Shown here piece after piece: positions 29,324 through 36,993 of a DNA stretch of 64,000 bases. Position numbers and translations under genes: made by a program. The notes under the pieces are model-generated. The model saw only the letters and a list, made by a program, of their open reading frames with translations, was not told where the DNA came from and made no database searches. Origin of the DNA: JAEYZM01 sp943372195 (GTDB lineage Bacteria > Bacteroidota > Bacteroidia > Sphingobacteriales > Sphingobacteriaceae); NCBI GenBank assembly GCA_943372195.1, contig CALRXS010000010.1, forward strand, positions 46,761 to 110,760. The letters are read 5' to 3'. The first letter of the stretch is position 1, and each line of letters opens with the position of its first letter.

Positions 29324-29345
29324 ATATACATCATATGATGTATAT
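29324..29345. promoter_or_regulatory. 22-bp perfect palindrome upstream of the 29397 gene
   Basis: Each 11-bp half reads atatacatcat and its reverse complement with no spacer. It sits between the terminator at 29314 and the ATG at 29397. Perfect symmetry suggests a dimeric regulator site; a secondary transcript-end structure is the alternative. Confidence 0.4.
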
Positions 29346-29396
29346 AGTCAATCGAATTAAGAGGCTATCATTGTACATCAACAAACTAAAAAAAAT

Positions 29397-30743
29397 ATGA
29401 AAAAAATTTACTTTACGCTCTCTTTAATTCTCAGTTTAAGTTTTTCTTACGCACAATCAACATGGCCTTATTTAGTTGCAGCAGGGGCAGGCATTACTAC
29501 TGTAAACAATTTTTCTATAGTAAGTAGTGACATATTAGTAATTAGCGACAATGAAATTTATAATGCAGTAAACTCCTTTGCTCAAGGGGGAGCAAATAGA
29601 AGATTAGAATTTAATAAGTATTTAAGTGGCACCTGGACAAATCTTGCTGATATTACTACAACACATAATGTGGCTCGTACAATTTTGAGAAAAGCAAATA
29701 ATAGTAATGATATCTATGTAGCCTATTCTTATCAAGACGCTAATTTCACAGATTATGTAGCTGTGAAAAAATTTGATGGTACAAGCTGGACAGACTTAGG
29801 GACTGATCAAGCTTGGGGACATATTTATTTCGATTTTCAATTAGATAATAATGACGTGCCAATTCTTTTGGGTAAGAAAAGTACAAGTTTTCAGAATATG
29901 AAAATATTGAAATGGCAATCGAATGCCTGGACAGAAATTGAATTAGTCGGATATTTAGATTTGAAATTCAAAAGAGGTTCATCTTATGTCGATGCCAATA
30001 ATAATTTAGTTTTCTTAAAGAATTATGTAAAAACAAGATTAGGAGTAGATTTTGGAGCTGTTGACATTGATACACTTATAGGTGATTCAGTTACTACTCA
30101 TTCTGAAGAAGTTAAAACAACTCCATATTCTGAAGCATTTTTCTTACTAGACTCTAATGGTAACCAAATGTTCTTTACTCAAACTCAAGCCAATGGTTCA
30201 GGTTCTAGATTGTCATTATACAAGAACACTGCAGGTACTTGGGCACTTAATAAAACAGATACTTCTAATTTCAACTTAGTAAGAAATGTCGCGGTTGCAA
30301 ATACAGGTGTTGTATTGCTTGCTGGTGTTCAATATGGCGCTACAACAGGTACTATGTTCGACTTTTCAAACTTAAATACTCCAGTCTTTTCATCTCCAGT
30401 TAGCTCTGAAATTAACCACATGCGTTTTACTAAAAATAAAATTTACGCATTCAAAAGAAATGGAATTGTTACCGCTGATGTATTAAATCTAACAGGTATC
30501 AATGCTAATAAAGAGATTGCAATTAACATGTACCCTAATCCGGTGAGCTCAACATTAAACATTCAAAATGTAATTTCTTCGGATGTCAATAAAAATGAAG
30601 TGTATTCTATCACAGGAGAATTAATGCAAGTTGAAAGTAATACTACAAACATCAACGTAGAAAATTTAAGTAATGGAATGTATATACTATCGATGGAATT
30701 AAAAGATGGTAGCATCGGTAGAACTAAATTCATCAAAGAATAA
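29397..30743 (+). CDS. Secreted propeller-like protein with T9SS type A sorting domain
   Basis: 448-residue exported protein. The signal peptide (IYFTLSLILSLSFSYAQ) is followed by about 350 residues of repeating beta segments (FNKYLSGTWTNLADITT, VKKFDGTSWTDLGTDQ, ILKWQSNAWTEIE), each with a Trp-Thr corner, consistent with a beta-propeller. The C-terminus is a type A T9SS sorting domain (INMYPNPVSSTLNIQN... NGMYILSMEL). It lies between two terminators, so it is probably transcribed alone. No catalytic residues recognised; a binding role is the most that can be inferred. Confidence 0.8.
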   Translation: MKKIYFTLSLILSLSFSYAQSTWPYLVAAGAGITTVNNFSIVSSDILVISDNEIYNAVNSFAQGGANRRLEFNKYLSGTWTNLADITTTHNVARTILRKANNSNDIYVAYSYQDANFTDYVAVKKFDGTSWTDLGTDQAWGHIYFDFQLDNNDVPILLGKKSTSFQNMKILKWQSNAWTEIELVGYLDLKFKRGSSYVDANNNLVFLKNYVKTRLGVDFGAVDIDTLIGDSVTTHSEEVKTTPYSEAFFLLDSNGNQMFFTQTQANGSGSRLSLYKNTAGTWALNKTDTSNFNLVRNVAVANTGVVLLAGVQYGATTGTMFDFSNLNTPVFSSPVSSEINHMRFTKNKIYAFKRNGIVTADVLNLTGINANKEIAINMYPNPVSSTLNIQNVISSDVNKNEVYSITGELMQVESNTTNINVENLSNGMYILSMELKDGSIGRTKFIKE

Positions 30744-30777
30744 ATTTTAAACTTAAAACACTAAACCAAATATCCCG

Positions 30778-30807
30778 AACCACCTAGCAATAGGTGGTTT
30801 TTTTGTT
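30778..30807 (+). terminator. Rho-independent terminator after the 29397-30743 gene
   Basis: Arms aaccacct (30778-30785) and aggtggtt (30792-30799) are followed by a T-run, 34 nt after the stop. Confidence 0.85.
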
Positions 30808-30894
30808 TATTGAGTGAGGTCAATTTTTCTATTGTTTACAAAATAAAATATACAAATAATTACAAAGCAAAAAATACTTACTTGATGTAGTACT

Positions 30895-30910
30895 TTATCA
30901 AATTTGATAA
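30895..30910. promoter_or_regulatory. 16-bp perfect palindrome upstream of the beta-barrel gene
   Basis: TTATCAAATTTGATAA is a perfect palindrome, 92 bp before the ATG at 31003 in an AT-rich gap. Possible operator; palindromes of this size in AT-rich DNA can also arise by chance. Confidence 0.3.
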
Positions 30911-31002
30911 TTATATTATTTAAACTTTATATAGTTTTAATGATGAAATAGAACTTCGAAATTATAAACATGATGAAGTTATTCTATTATTAAAATTACA
31001 CA

Positions 31003-31857
31003 ATGAATTTATTTGCAAAAGTTTTTTTGTTTTTTATTTCGACAGTTATAGCCGCGAAAAGCTATGCTCAAAAATCTGAAATCGGGAAATTGTTTGGAGG
31101 TTCATACTACTACGGAGATATTGTAAATACCAATCATATTCAACCCCAAACAATTGGACCTGCAGTGGGAGTCTTCATAAGAGAACATCTCAACAATCGA
31201 ATCTGTTTCAGAGCCAATTTAATGTACATCCGAATAGGCGCTGCTGACTCAAACTTGATAAATAATAATAGTGAATTTCAAAAATCAAGAAACTTGTCTT
31301 TTTATGCCGATGTGTTTGAACTATCAGGAGTGGTTGAATACAATTTAATATCAGACAATAACAAAGCTCGAAGAATTGTAAACAGAGCAATTCCGTATTT
31401 ATATGGTGGATTGGGGATGTTTTATTATGAACCCAAAGCTATGCACCCTATTACGGGTAATCCCATCAACTTGCGCCCCCTAAAACTTGATGGCGACACC
31501 TATTCACCAATAGCAATCGCTTTTCCGGTTGGAGCAGGAGTTCGTTATTATTTAAACAGAAACTTACAGTTGGGTTTCGATTTAGGTATTCGCTTCACAA
31601 CAACCTCACACTTGGATGATATTACCGGAGATTCGCGTTATGCAAATCCAGCAACATTACCTTCAGAAGATGCCAAAATTATGATGGATAGAAGCGTTGG
31701 GGGTATATATAGTTCTGGAGGTATGCAACGCGGAAAACTAACTTTAATAACGGATATTTACGCAATAGGAGGAATTACCTTAACATACAAATTATGGCCT
31801 TATGGTTTGGGTAGAGCATTTCGAAGAGATGCTGTAAGTTGCCCACGTTTTTACTAG
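31003..31857 (+). CDS. Outer-membrane beta-barrel protein, DUF6089-like
   Basis: 284-residue exported protein. The signal peptide (FLFFISTVIAAKSYAQ) is followed by alternating strands typical of a small outer-membrane barrel (YYYGDIVNTN, RICFRANLMYIRIG, LYGGLGMFYYEP, VRYYLNRNLQLGFDLGIRF). The order GGSYYYGDI, then GPAVGVFIR, then a Tyr-rich middle, then a late periplasmic tail resembles DUF6089-type barrels, the group that I recall includes the T9SS component PorG. It is alone on its transcript and convergent with the lipoprotein-like gene at 31867 with only 9 bp between stops. The barrel assignment is good; the T9SS role is inference from family and location. Confidence 0.7.
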   Translation: MNLFAKVFLFFISTVIAAKSYAQKSEIGKLFGGSYYYGDIVNTNHIQPQTIGPAVGVFIREHLNNRICFRANLMYIRIGAADSNLINNNSEFQKSRNLSFYADVFELSGVVEYNLISDNNKARRIVNRAIPYLYGGLGMFYYEPKAMHPITGNPINLRPLKLDGDTYSPIAIAFPVGAGVRYYLNRNLQLGFDLGIRFTTTSHLDDITGDSRYANPATLPSEDAKIMMDRSVGGIYSSGGMQRGKLTLITDIYAIGGITLTYKLWPYGLGRAFRRDAVSCPRFY

Positions 31858-31866
31858 AAATAACTT

Positions 31867-32517
31867 TTATTCCTTCAATTCCCACACACCTCCATCACTA
31901 TACCTAATCCCCACTATCCCTTTATCAGTAGTATAATATACCTTCTGTGGATATACCTTCGTAGTATTTACATTCTTATCAAAAACATAAATATCTCTGA
32001 ATACTTTATTTATTATTTGTATACTGTCGATGTACTTAACCTGCGTGCTTAACTTTAAATTAATTGAGTCTACTTGAGCTCTAACATTTACATAATTGAA
32101 TCTGTCGTTGTAATATTTTGAATTATCACTAACTCGAGAAGTCGGATTATAACTTAAGTACAAGTAATCAACATCTTTTTCAGCAAACATTTCTATTTCA
32201 AAACTTAAGTCTGATTCAGTGGAATTATATAACAAACTTTTTTTATCTATTTCATTATCCTCACAACATTGATGACATTCATTATCTGTGTCAACATAAC
32301 TTCTGTATCCGACTTGATTAAAATAATGAATGGTGTTTTGTTGGTCGATAAAGACTATTGAATCTGGTTGCTCGTTGATAAACTCTTCGGTTTGCTCTGA
32401 TTTGAAATAATAATGCTTCACAGATGTGCCTCGAATTGAACAGCAAGAACTGTAGAAAAATAGTACGGCTATAATAATTAAGTTGAGCTTTATAAGATTC
32501 ATTGAAAGAAATTTCAA
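31867..32517 (-). CDS. Hypothetical lipoprotein-like exported protein
   Basis: 216-residue protein with a hydrophobic N-terminus (LNLIIIAVLFFYSSCCSI). The Cys pair after it suggests a lipoprotein anchor, although the lipobox is not canonical. A start at the Met six residues downstream is possible. The rest is hydrophilic, with a CHQCCEDNE cluster at about residue 80 and predicted beta strands (VDYLYLSYNPTSR, QKVYYTTDKGIVGIRYSDGG). I do not recognise the family. It is just downstream of tRNA-Lys and its terminator, and convergent with the beta-barrel gene. Confidence 0.55.
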   Translation of the reverse strand: MKFLSMNLIKLNLIIIAVLFFYSSCCSIRGTSVKHYYFKSEQTEEFINEQPDSIVFIDQQNTIHYFNQVGYRSYVDTDNECHQCCEDNEIDKKSLLYNSTESDLSFEIEMFAEKDVDYLYLSYNPTSRVSDNSKYYNDRFNYVNVRAQVDSINLKLSTQVKYIDSIQIINKVFRDIYVFDKNVNTTKVYPQKVYYTTDKGIVGIRYSDGGVWELKE

Positions 32518-32540
32518 TGAACAAGATAAATGATATTAAA

Positions 32541-32571
32541 CAAAAAAACCACCTGAAAAGGTGGTTTTTGT
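32541..32571 (-). terminator. Terminator of tRNA-Lys
   Basis: Arms about 10-11 bp long (aaaaccacct / aggtggtttt) with a short loop begin about 12 nt past the tRNA 3' end on the minus strand and end in a T-run. It closely resembles the terminator core at 30778-30799. Confidence 0.85.
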
Positions 32572-32581
32572 TTTTGGAGTG

Positions 32582-32654
32582 TGATCCCGCTGGGACTCGA
32601 ACCCAGGACCCCAACATTAAAAGTGTTATGCTCTACCAGCTGAGCTACGAGATC
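32582..32654 (-). tRNA. tRNA-Lys (anticodon UUU)
   Basis: 73-nt cloverleaf. Acceptor GATCTCG pairs with CGGGATC (one G-U). D stem GCTC/GAGC has loop AGCTGGTA. Anticodon stem TAACA/TGTTG has loop CTTTTAA, giving anticodon TTT. T arm is CTGGG-TTCGAGT-CCCAG; discriminator is A. The 3' CCA is not encoded and must be added after transcription. It has its own canonical promoter and terminator. Confidence 0.97.
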
Positions 32655-32674
32655 ATCCTTTGTTTTAAGGTCTG

Positions 32675-32705
32675 CAAATGTACAAGTTTCTAAAATATAT
32701 GCAAA
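32675..32705 (-). promoter_or_regulatory. Promoter of tRNA-Lys (TTTG-N19-TACATTTG)
   Basis: On the minus strand TTTG (32705-32702), 19 bp, then TACATTTG (32682-32675), an exact match to the Bacteroidota sigma-factor consensus TTTG-N17-23-TAnnTTTG. The tRNA 5' end follows 20 nt downstream, leaving a short leader. This is the clearest promoter in the window. Confidence 0.85.
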
Positions 32706-32773
32706 CCTATTTAATGCTTTTTTGATAATATTTTTATAATTGATTATATATCAGCCTTGTTTTTTTAAGTATT

Positions 32774-33949
32774 CTATACTTTTTTGCTCAATTCAATGAT
32801 GCTAGAGCGTTTAAAGTCTGTTGTATCGTTAAACAAACAACGATACGTTAAATGCTTTTTACCTAGGGTTGCACCCATTGATTCGTGTATGGCACGCATC
32901 TTCGGATTAAAATCACCAACCCATGAGAGTTCTACTTCTTTGTATTTATTCAATGGAACCACTGCATCATGCGCTTTCATTATTAAGGCTGACTCTAATC
33001 CGAGTTTCTGAAACTTTGGCTTAACACCCATAATGATTACTCTAAGCCTGTTCATTGTACCCATCCACTTATGATAAATAAATTTCAACTTACTCATGAA
33101 ATTCAACTTGCCATTCAAATGCTTTACTATTTGATTTAAGTCTGGTACTATCACCACAAATGCTGCCGGCTCATTGTTTACATATGCAAACCATATGAAT
33201 CGTTCATCCATGAAGGGCTTAATCTTCGCTAAACTCTCTTGAACTGTAATAGCGTTCATCTCTGTAAAGTTCTCGTGAAATCTCCATGCATCATTATAGA
33301 TTTCTTGAAAATCATTCGAATATTTTTCTAATTTATTAATCTTGAAATGCTCAAAATGATACCCCTCTTTCTTCGTTACCCACTCAGCAATTTTGGCAAA
33401 TCGTTCTGGTAATTTCTTCGTTAAATCTAAATGATTGGAAACCTGTTCGAAATATGTTTTGAATCCGTATGACTCGAAAAATTTTTGATAGTAAGGCGGA
33501 TTGTAGTTCATGCCTATAGCAGGATGTGTGAAGCCCCAGACTAATAATCCCCAGAAATTATCGTTCTCACCGAAATTAATCGGACCGTCCATCGCTTCCA
33601 TACCTTTGCTTTGTAGCCAGTTTCTAGCCGTATCCATCAACAATATCGCAGCACTCTCGTCTTCTAAACACTCGAAAAATCCCATGCCTCCCGTCGGCTG
33701 TTCAAATGTGTAAGCCTTTTTCTCATTGATAAAAGCTGCTACTCGGCCAATAGCTTTATCTGATTCATTATAAAGCACCCATCGAGTTACTACACCATGT
33801 GAATGAAAATTATTTTTGCTGGGGTCGAAGATGGCTTCGATTTCTAGGTCGAGCGGACGAACATAATTAGGGTCGTTTTTGTAAATGTCAACGACCAGGT
33901 CTAAAAAATCTCTCTTCGTATTTTGATCTTTTACTTCAATTATTTTCAT
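32774..33949 (-). CDS. GNAT-fold N-acetyltransferase-like protein
   Basis: 391-residue cytoplasmic protein with no signal peptide. The N-terminal half has motifs DPNYVRPLDLEIEAIFDP, NEKKAYTFEQPTGGMGFFEC and MDGPINFGENDNFWGLLVWG. The C-terminal half (about 200-375) resembles a GNAT fold, with VIIMGVKPKFQKLGLESALI in the acetyl-CoA-binding position and ELSWVGDFNPKMRAIHESMG matching the last GNAT strand. This architecture is common in Bacteroidota and its substrate is not known to me. It starts 14 nt after the folA stop, so it is probably the last gene of the thyA-folA transcript. Confidence 0.75.
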   Translation of the reverse strand: MKIIEVKDQNTKRDFLDLVVDIYKNDPNYVRPLDLEIEAIFDPSKNNFHSHGVVTRWVLYNESDKAIGRVAAFINEKKAYTFEQPTGGMGFFECLEDESAAILLMDTARNWLQSKGMEAMDGPINFGENDNFWGLLVWGFTHPAIGMNYNPPYYQKFFESYGFKTYFEQVSNHLDLTKKLPERFAKIAEWVTKKEGYHFEHFKINKLEKYSNDFQEIYNDAWRFHENFTEMNAITVQESLAKIKPFMDERFIWFAYVNNEPAAFVVIVPDLNQIVKHLNGKLNFMSKLKFIYHKWMGTMNRLRVIIMGVKPKFQKLGLESALIMKAHDAVVPLNKYKEVELSWVGDFNPKMRAIHESMGATLGKKHLTYRCLFNDTTDFKRSSIIELSKKV

Positions 33950-33963
33950 AAATAGATTGATGA

Positions 33964-34443
33964 TTATCTTTTTTGATAATCTATAAAAGTATAATTATAC
34001 GGATGTTTATCATCCTTTAAGTGTCGTTCTAATAAAACAAGTTCCCATTCTTTTTCAGAGATCTCTGGGAAGAAGGTATCTGCTTCTAATTCTGTATCTA
34101 CTTTTGTTAAGTATAATTTATGTGCTAAAGGCAGAGCTTGCTTGTAAATTTCTCCACCACCTATGATGAACACATTCTCTGAAGCATATTTTTCAATTGC
34201 TTCTTCCAATGATGAACACATCACACATCCTTCTAAAACTAAATCTTTATTTCGAGTAATTACCACATTGGTACGATTAGGTAAAACCCTACCAATCGAC
34301 TCAAATGTTTTACGACCCATAATCACCACATGATTATTCGTTATAAACTTGAACCTCTTTAAATCGTTCGGTAAATGCCATAGCAACTGATTGTCTTTGC
34401 CAATGCCACCTATGTTGTCTGTTGCTACGATGATGCTGATCAT
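33964..34443 (-). CDS. folA: Dihydrofolate reductase
   Basis: 159-residue enzyme, NADPH-dependent reduction of dihydrofolate to tetrahydrofolate. Conserved motifs: SIIVATDNIGGIGKDNQL at the N-terminus, WHLPNDLKRFK containing the active-site Asp, VIMGRKTFESIG for NADPH binding, and VFIIGGGEIYKQAL. Length matches chromosomal DHFR. The gap to upstream thyA is 64 bp and is filled by a heptanucleotide array, and the ATG immediately abuts that array. Functionally paired with thyA, which oxidises methylene-tetrahydrofolate to dihydrofolate. Confidence 0.97.
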   Translation of the reverse strand: MISIIVATDNIGGIGKDNQLLWHLPNDLKRFKFITNNHVVIMGRKTFESIGRVLPNRTNVVITRNKDLVLEGCVMCSSLEEAIEKYASENVFIIGGGEIYKQALPLAHKLYLTKVDTELEADTFFPEISEKEWELVLLERHLKDDKHPYNYTFIDYQKR

Positions 34444-34445
34444 AT

Positions 34446-34507
34446 GTATTATGTATTAGGTACAATGTATTAAGTACATTGTACCTAATACATTGTACTA
34501 TGTACAA
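34446..34507. repeat. Heptanucleotide-periodic palindromic array between thyA and folA
   Basis: Nine consecutive 7-mers in one phase fit (G/A)TAYnnn: GTATTAT, GTATTAG, GTACAAT, GTATTAA, GTACATT, GTACCTA, ATACATT, GTACTAT, GTACAAC. Within it, 34452-34469 and 34475-34492 are perfect 18-bp inverted arms with a 5-bp loop. The array fills the whole thyA-folA gap and touches both genes. A related array lies on the other side of thyA. Confidence 0.9.
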
Positions 34508-35302
34508 CTAAATTGCTACTGCTGCTTTAATATGCGGATGCGGGTCATACCCCTCCAAAGTAAAATCTTCAAACTTGAAGTCGAATATATTTTTTACATC
34601 TGCATTGATTTTCATTATTGGTAAAGGTCTGAATTCTCTGCTCAATTGTAATCTTGCTTGATCTAAATGATTGCTGTATAAATGCGCATCACCCAGAGTG
34701 TGTACAAACTCACCTGGCTCTAAGCCGCATACCTGTGCTACCATCAAGTTTAATAAGGCATAAGATGCAATGTTAAAGGGCACACCTAAAAAAATGTCGG
34801 CACTGCGTTGATATAATTGACATGATAACTTACCATTGGCAACATAAAATTGAAAGAAAGCATGACATGGAGGTAAGGCCATGTTCTCAATTTCTGCTAC
34901 GTTCCAAGCGCTAACTATTAGTCGACGTGAATCGGGATTCTTTTTTATTTGCTCAATGACTTGCGTGATTTGATCTACGGTCTTACCATCGGCGCCTTTC
35001 CAAGAACGCCATTGGGAGCCGTAAACCGGACCTAAATTTCCATTTTCGTCGGCCCACTCATCCCAAATAGAAACTCCATTCTCTTTCAAGTATTGAATAT
35101 TGGTTTCACCTTTCAAGAACCAAATCAATTCATGTATGATGGAACGTAAATGTAATTTCTTGGTCGTCACCATCGGGAAACCATCTGCCAAATTAAATCG
35201 CATCTGATATCCGAAAACACTAATAGTGCCCGTGCCTGTTCTATCATGCTTCTCAACACCATGGTCGAGAACGTGCTGCATAAGATCGTGGTATTGTTTC
35301 AT
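34508..35302 (-). CDS. thyA: Thymidylate synthase
   Basis: 264-residue enzyme, dUMP plus methylene-tetrahydrofolate to dTMP plus dihydrofolate. It has exactly the length of E. coli ThyA. Key motifs: DRTGTGTISVFGYQMRFNL near the N-terminus, GPVYGSQWRSW, ALPPCHAFFQFYV with the catalytic Cys, QRSADIFLGVPFNIASYALL with the dUMP-binding Arg-Ser-Asp, and LGDAHLYSNH. It is upstream of folA on the same strand and divergent from ispE. Both its flanks carry heptamer-periodic palindromic arrays. Confidence 0.98.
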   Translation of the reverse strand: MKQYHDLMQHVLDHGVEKHDRTGTGTISVFGYQMRFNLADGFPMVTTKKLHLRSIIHELIWFLKGETNIQYLKENGVSIWDEWADENGNLGPVYGSQWRSWKGADGKTVDQITQVIEQIKKNPDSRRLIVSAWNVAEIENMALPPCHAFFQFYVANGKLSCQLYQRSADIFLGVPFNIASYALLNLMVAQVCGLEPGEFVHTLGDAHLYSNHLDQARLQLSREFRPLPIMKINADVKNIFDFKFEDFTLEGYDPHPHIKAAVAI

Positions 35303-35317
35303 AGAAATAGTTTTAAG

Positions 35318-35438
35318 TAGCTAGTAGCTAGTCGCTAGACGGTACTGAGTATTGAGTATAGAGTATTGAGATTGTGAAATTATTAAAATTCGGGTTAATC
35401 TCAGTACTCTATACTCAGTACCCAATACATTTTACCAT
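35318..35438. repeat. Heptanucleotide-periodic imperfect palindrome between thyA and ispE
   Basis: Left block in one 7-nt phase from 35318: TAGCTAG, TAGCTAG, TCGCTAG, ACGGTAC, TGAGTAT, TGAGTAT, AGAGTAT, TGAGATT. Right block from 35397: AATCTCA, GTACTCT, ATACTCA, GTACCCA, ATACATT, TTACCAT. Arms 35342-35373 and 35397-35428 are inverted copies matching at 28 of 32 positions, 23 nt apart. Same design as the thyA-folA array but different heptamers. Confidence 0.88.
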
Positions 35439-35454
35439 ACAAATAAAATAAATG

Positions 35455-35462
35455 TATTTTTG
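35455..35462 (+). promoter_or_regulatory. Minus-7 box of ispE
   Basis: TATTTTTG matches TAnnTTTG exactly and lies 22 nt before the ATG at 35485. Because it overlaps the alternative upstream ATG at 35452, it supports the downstream start. No clear minus-33 element. Confidence 0.5.
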
Positions 35463-35484
35463 TAATACTATACTTGTTGAAAAG

Positions 35485-36300
35485 ATGATCGAATTTGCGA
35501 ATGCGAAGATAAACCTCGGATTAAATGTGCTTTATAAACGCGCAGATGGCTTTCATGAACTCGAAAGTGTATTTTACCCTGTTAATATCTTTGACTCGCT
35601 AGAGATTTTAGATGCTAAAGAACTCGGGTTTTCTGTTTATGGCATCGAAATACCAGGTGATGCTAACGATAATCTCTGCATTAAAGCCTTCAAACTTTTA
35701 CAAGCTGAATTCAATATCGAAAATGTTCATATTCATTTGTTGAAGAATGTGCCGTTTGGGGCCGGACTCGGCGGTGGTTCATCAGATGCGGCATTGACTT
35801 TGAAAATGCTTAATCAGAAATTTGATTTGAAATTAGCAGATGATCAATTGCAAGCTTATGCCGCTGAGTTGGGTAGCGATTGTGCTTTCTTCATTAAAAA
35901 TTCGGCTCAATTAGCGAGCGGTAGAGGCGAGATCTTGAAACCAATACCCATCGACCTCAGCCAAAAGAGTTTTTTGCTTATAAAGCCTAATTTTGGCATT
36001 AGCACAAAAGAGGCTTATGCTAACATCCGAACAAACGATAAAAATGAATCAATTGAACAAATTGTTTCAAATAGAGTAGAAGAGTGGAAGGGGAGATTGA
36101 AGAACGATTTTGAAGAAGCCCTTTTTCCGAAATATCCGGTTCTTGCTCAAATCAAAAATCAGCTCTATGATCAGTCGGCAATTTATGCGGCAATGTCGGG
36201 GAGTGGCTCTACTATGTTCGGCATTTTTGAAAATGAAAATGCTGCCCAAAATGCCAAAGCCTTTTTTGAACAATTCGACTACCAGTTGTTCATCGCCTAA
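35485..36300 (+). CDS. ispE: 4-diphosphocytidyl-2-C-methyl-D-erythritol kinase
   Basis: 271-residue GHMP kinase of the MEP isoprenoid pathway; it phosphorylates the 2-hydroxyl of CDP-methylerythritol. The N-terminus MIEFANAKINLGLNVLYKR is the standard family start. VPFGAGLGGGSSDAALTL is the ATP-binding glycine loop, and SGSGSTMFGIF the C-terminal GHMP motif. An in-frame ATG 33 bp upstream would add a non-conserved extension and lies upstream of the likely promoter, so I use 35485. Convergent with the lapA-like gene, 12 bp between stops. Confidence 0.95.
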   Translation: MIEFANAKINLGLNVLYKRADGFHELESVFYPVNIFDSLEILDAKELGFSVYGIEIPGDANDNLCIKAFKLLQAEFNIENVHIHLLKNVPFGAGLGGGSSDAALTLKMLNQKFDLKLADDQLQAYAAELGSDCAFFIKNSAQLASGRGEILKPIPIDLSQKSFLLIKPNFGISTKEAYANIRTNDKNESIEQIVSNRVEEWKGRLKNDFEEALFPKYPVLAQIKNQLYDQSAIYAAMSGSGSTMFGIFENENAAQNAKAFFEQFDYQLFIA

Positions 36301-36312
36301 TTCTAAATCTGC

Positions 36313-36570
36313 CTAAGAATCTAAAAATTCTCGGTCCTCGTCAGAGAGCGTATTTCCCTCAACTCGATCCTCAGTTTCTTTCTTGCTAAATCTCGCTGCC
36401 CATAAAAGTCCGACAATAAGTCCGACTATAAACACCCCAGCCAAAACCAGTAATTTTGAAATTTTTAGCTCCATCCATAAAATTTGTATAAACATTGGCT
36501 CATTATTCTGAACTAAAATGATAGTCAGTATGGCAGTGAGAGCGATGATGATTAAGTACTTAGTTTTCAT
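36313..36570 (-). CDS. LapA-domain (DUF1049) small membrane protein
   Basis: 85-residue inner-membrane protein with two transmembrane segments (about 4-20 and 38-60: YLIIIALTAILTIILVQNN and LLVLAGVFIVGLIVGLLW), the LapA/DUF1049 layout, with NNEPMFIQILWMELKISK between them and a charged cytoplasmic tail. LapA in E. coli takes part in the control of LPS synthesis, but many homologues are unassigned. It is a single-gene unit whose promoter must lie in the 423-bp gap to its right. Confidence 0.8.
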   Translation of the reverse strand: MKTKYLIIIALTAILTIILVQNNEPMFIQILWMELKISKLLVLAGVFIVGLIVGLLWAARFSKKETEDRVEGNTLSDEDREFLDS

Positions 36571-36993
36571 GTTGTAACATCTATATTTTAATAGAGATTA
36601 AGTATATTAAGTTATTGATTATTAAGTTATTAAGTTTTATGATATATTTATATTGCTAAATTTATTAGTATTTATTTTGTTTAATTGTAAATTATTACTT
36701 TAAGTTAAACTATATAATAGTACTGATTTACAGATACTTATATTTATATATTTAAATGAATTATTTAGATAAATTGAAAAAAAATAATTTAGAAAATCTA
36801 CGATTTTGACACTTCTAAGGCTCTTTTTATTTTAATGACATTCTGGCGATTTTGAGCGAATGAGCCTCAGCTAAATTTTTGTTAGGCTCCCAAATAATTT
36901 CTCCCCCACCCTAGGGGCTAAGATACGTATTTTTCATGAATGTGTCATAACGTCACAAATTAGGAAAACAGATAAAAAAGAAAAACGTATTGC
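36571..36993. other. 423-bp intergenic region with repeats and possible structured element
   Basis: No plausible coding region. At about 36595-36640 there are AT-rich direct repeats around TTATTAAG. Positions 36819-36889 contain GGCTC, GAGCC (36862-36866) and GGCTC (36885-36889), allowing two mutually exclusive stems. A local G/C-rich patch with palindrome CCCTAGGG follows near 36909. The stretch from about 36836 (tgacattctgg...gagcgaatgagcc) recalls, from memory only, the tcattctgagcgaa intergenic repeats of Bacteroidota. The lapA-like promoter should be on the left side; I cannot identify it. Confidence 0.5.

Noticed and set aside
32318..32693. Short reading frames on both strands over the tRNA region
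   Set aside because: They are read through tRNA-Lys and its terminator; the tRNA cloverleaf explains the sequence.
34446..35438. Thymidylate synthase region considered as an insertion-sequence or integron cassette
   Set aside because: Despite the bracketing palindromic arrays, there is no transposase or integrase, and thyA shares the strand and base composition of folA next to it.
35452..35484. Upstream ATG of ispE adding 11 residues
   Set aside because: It lies before and within the likely minus-7 box (35455-35462), and the family N-terminus begins at the ATG at 35485.
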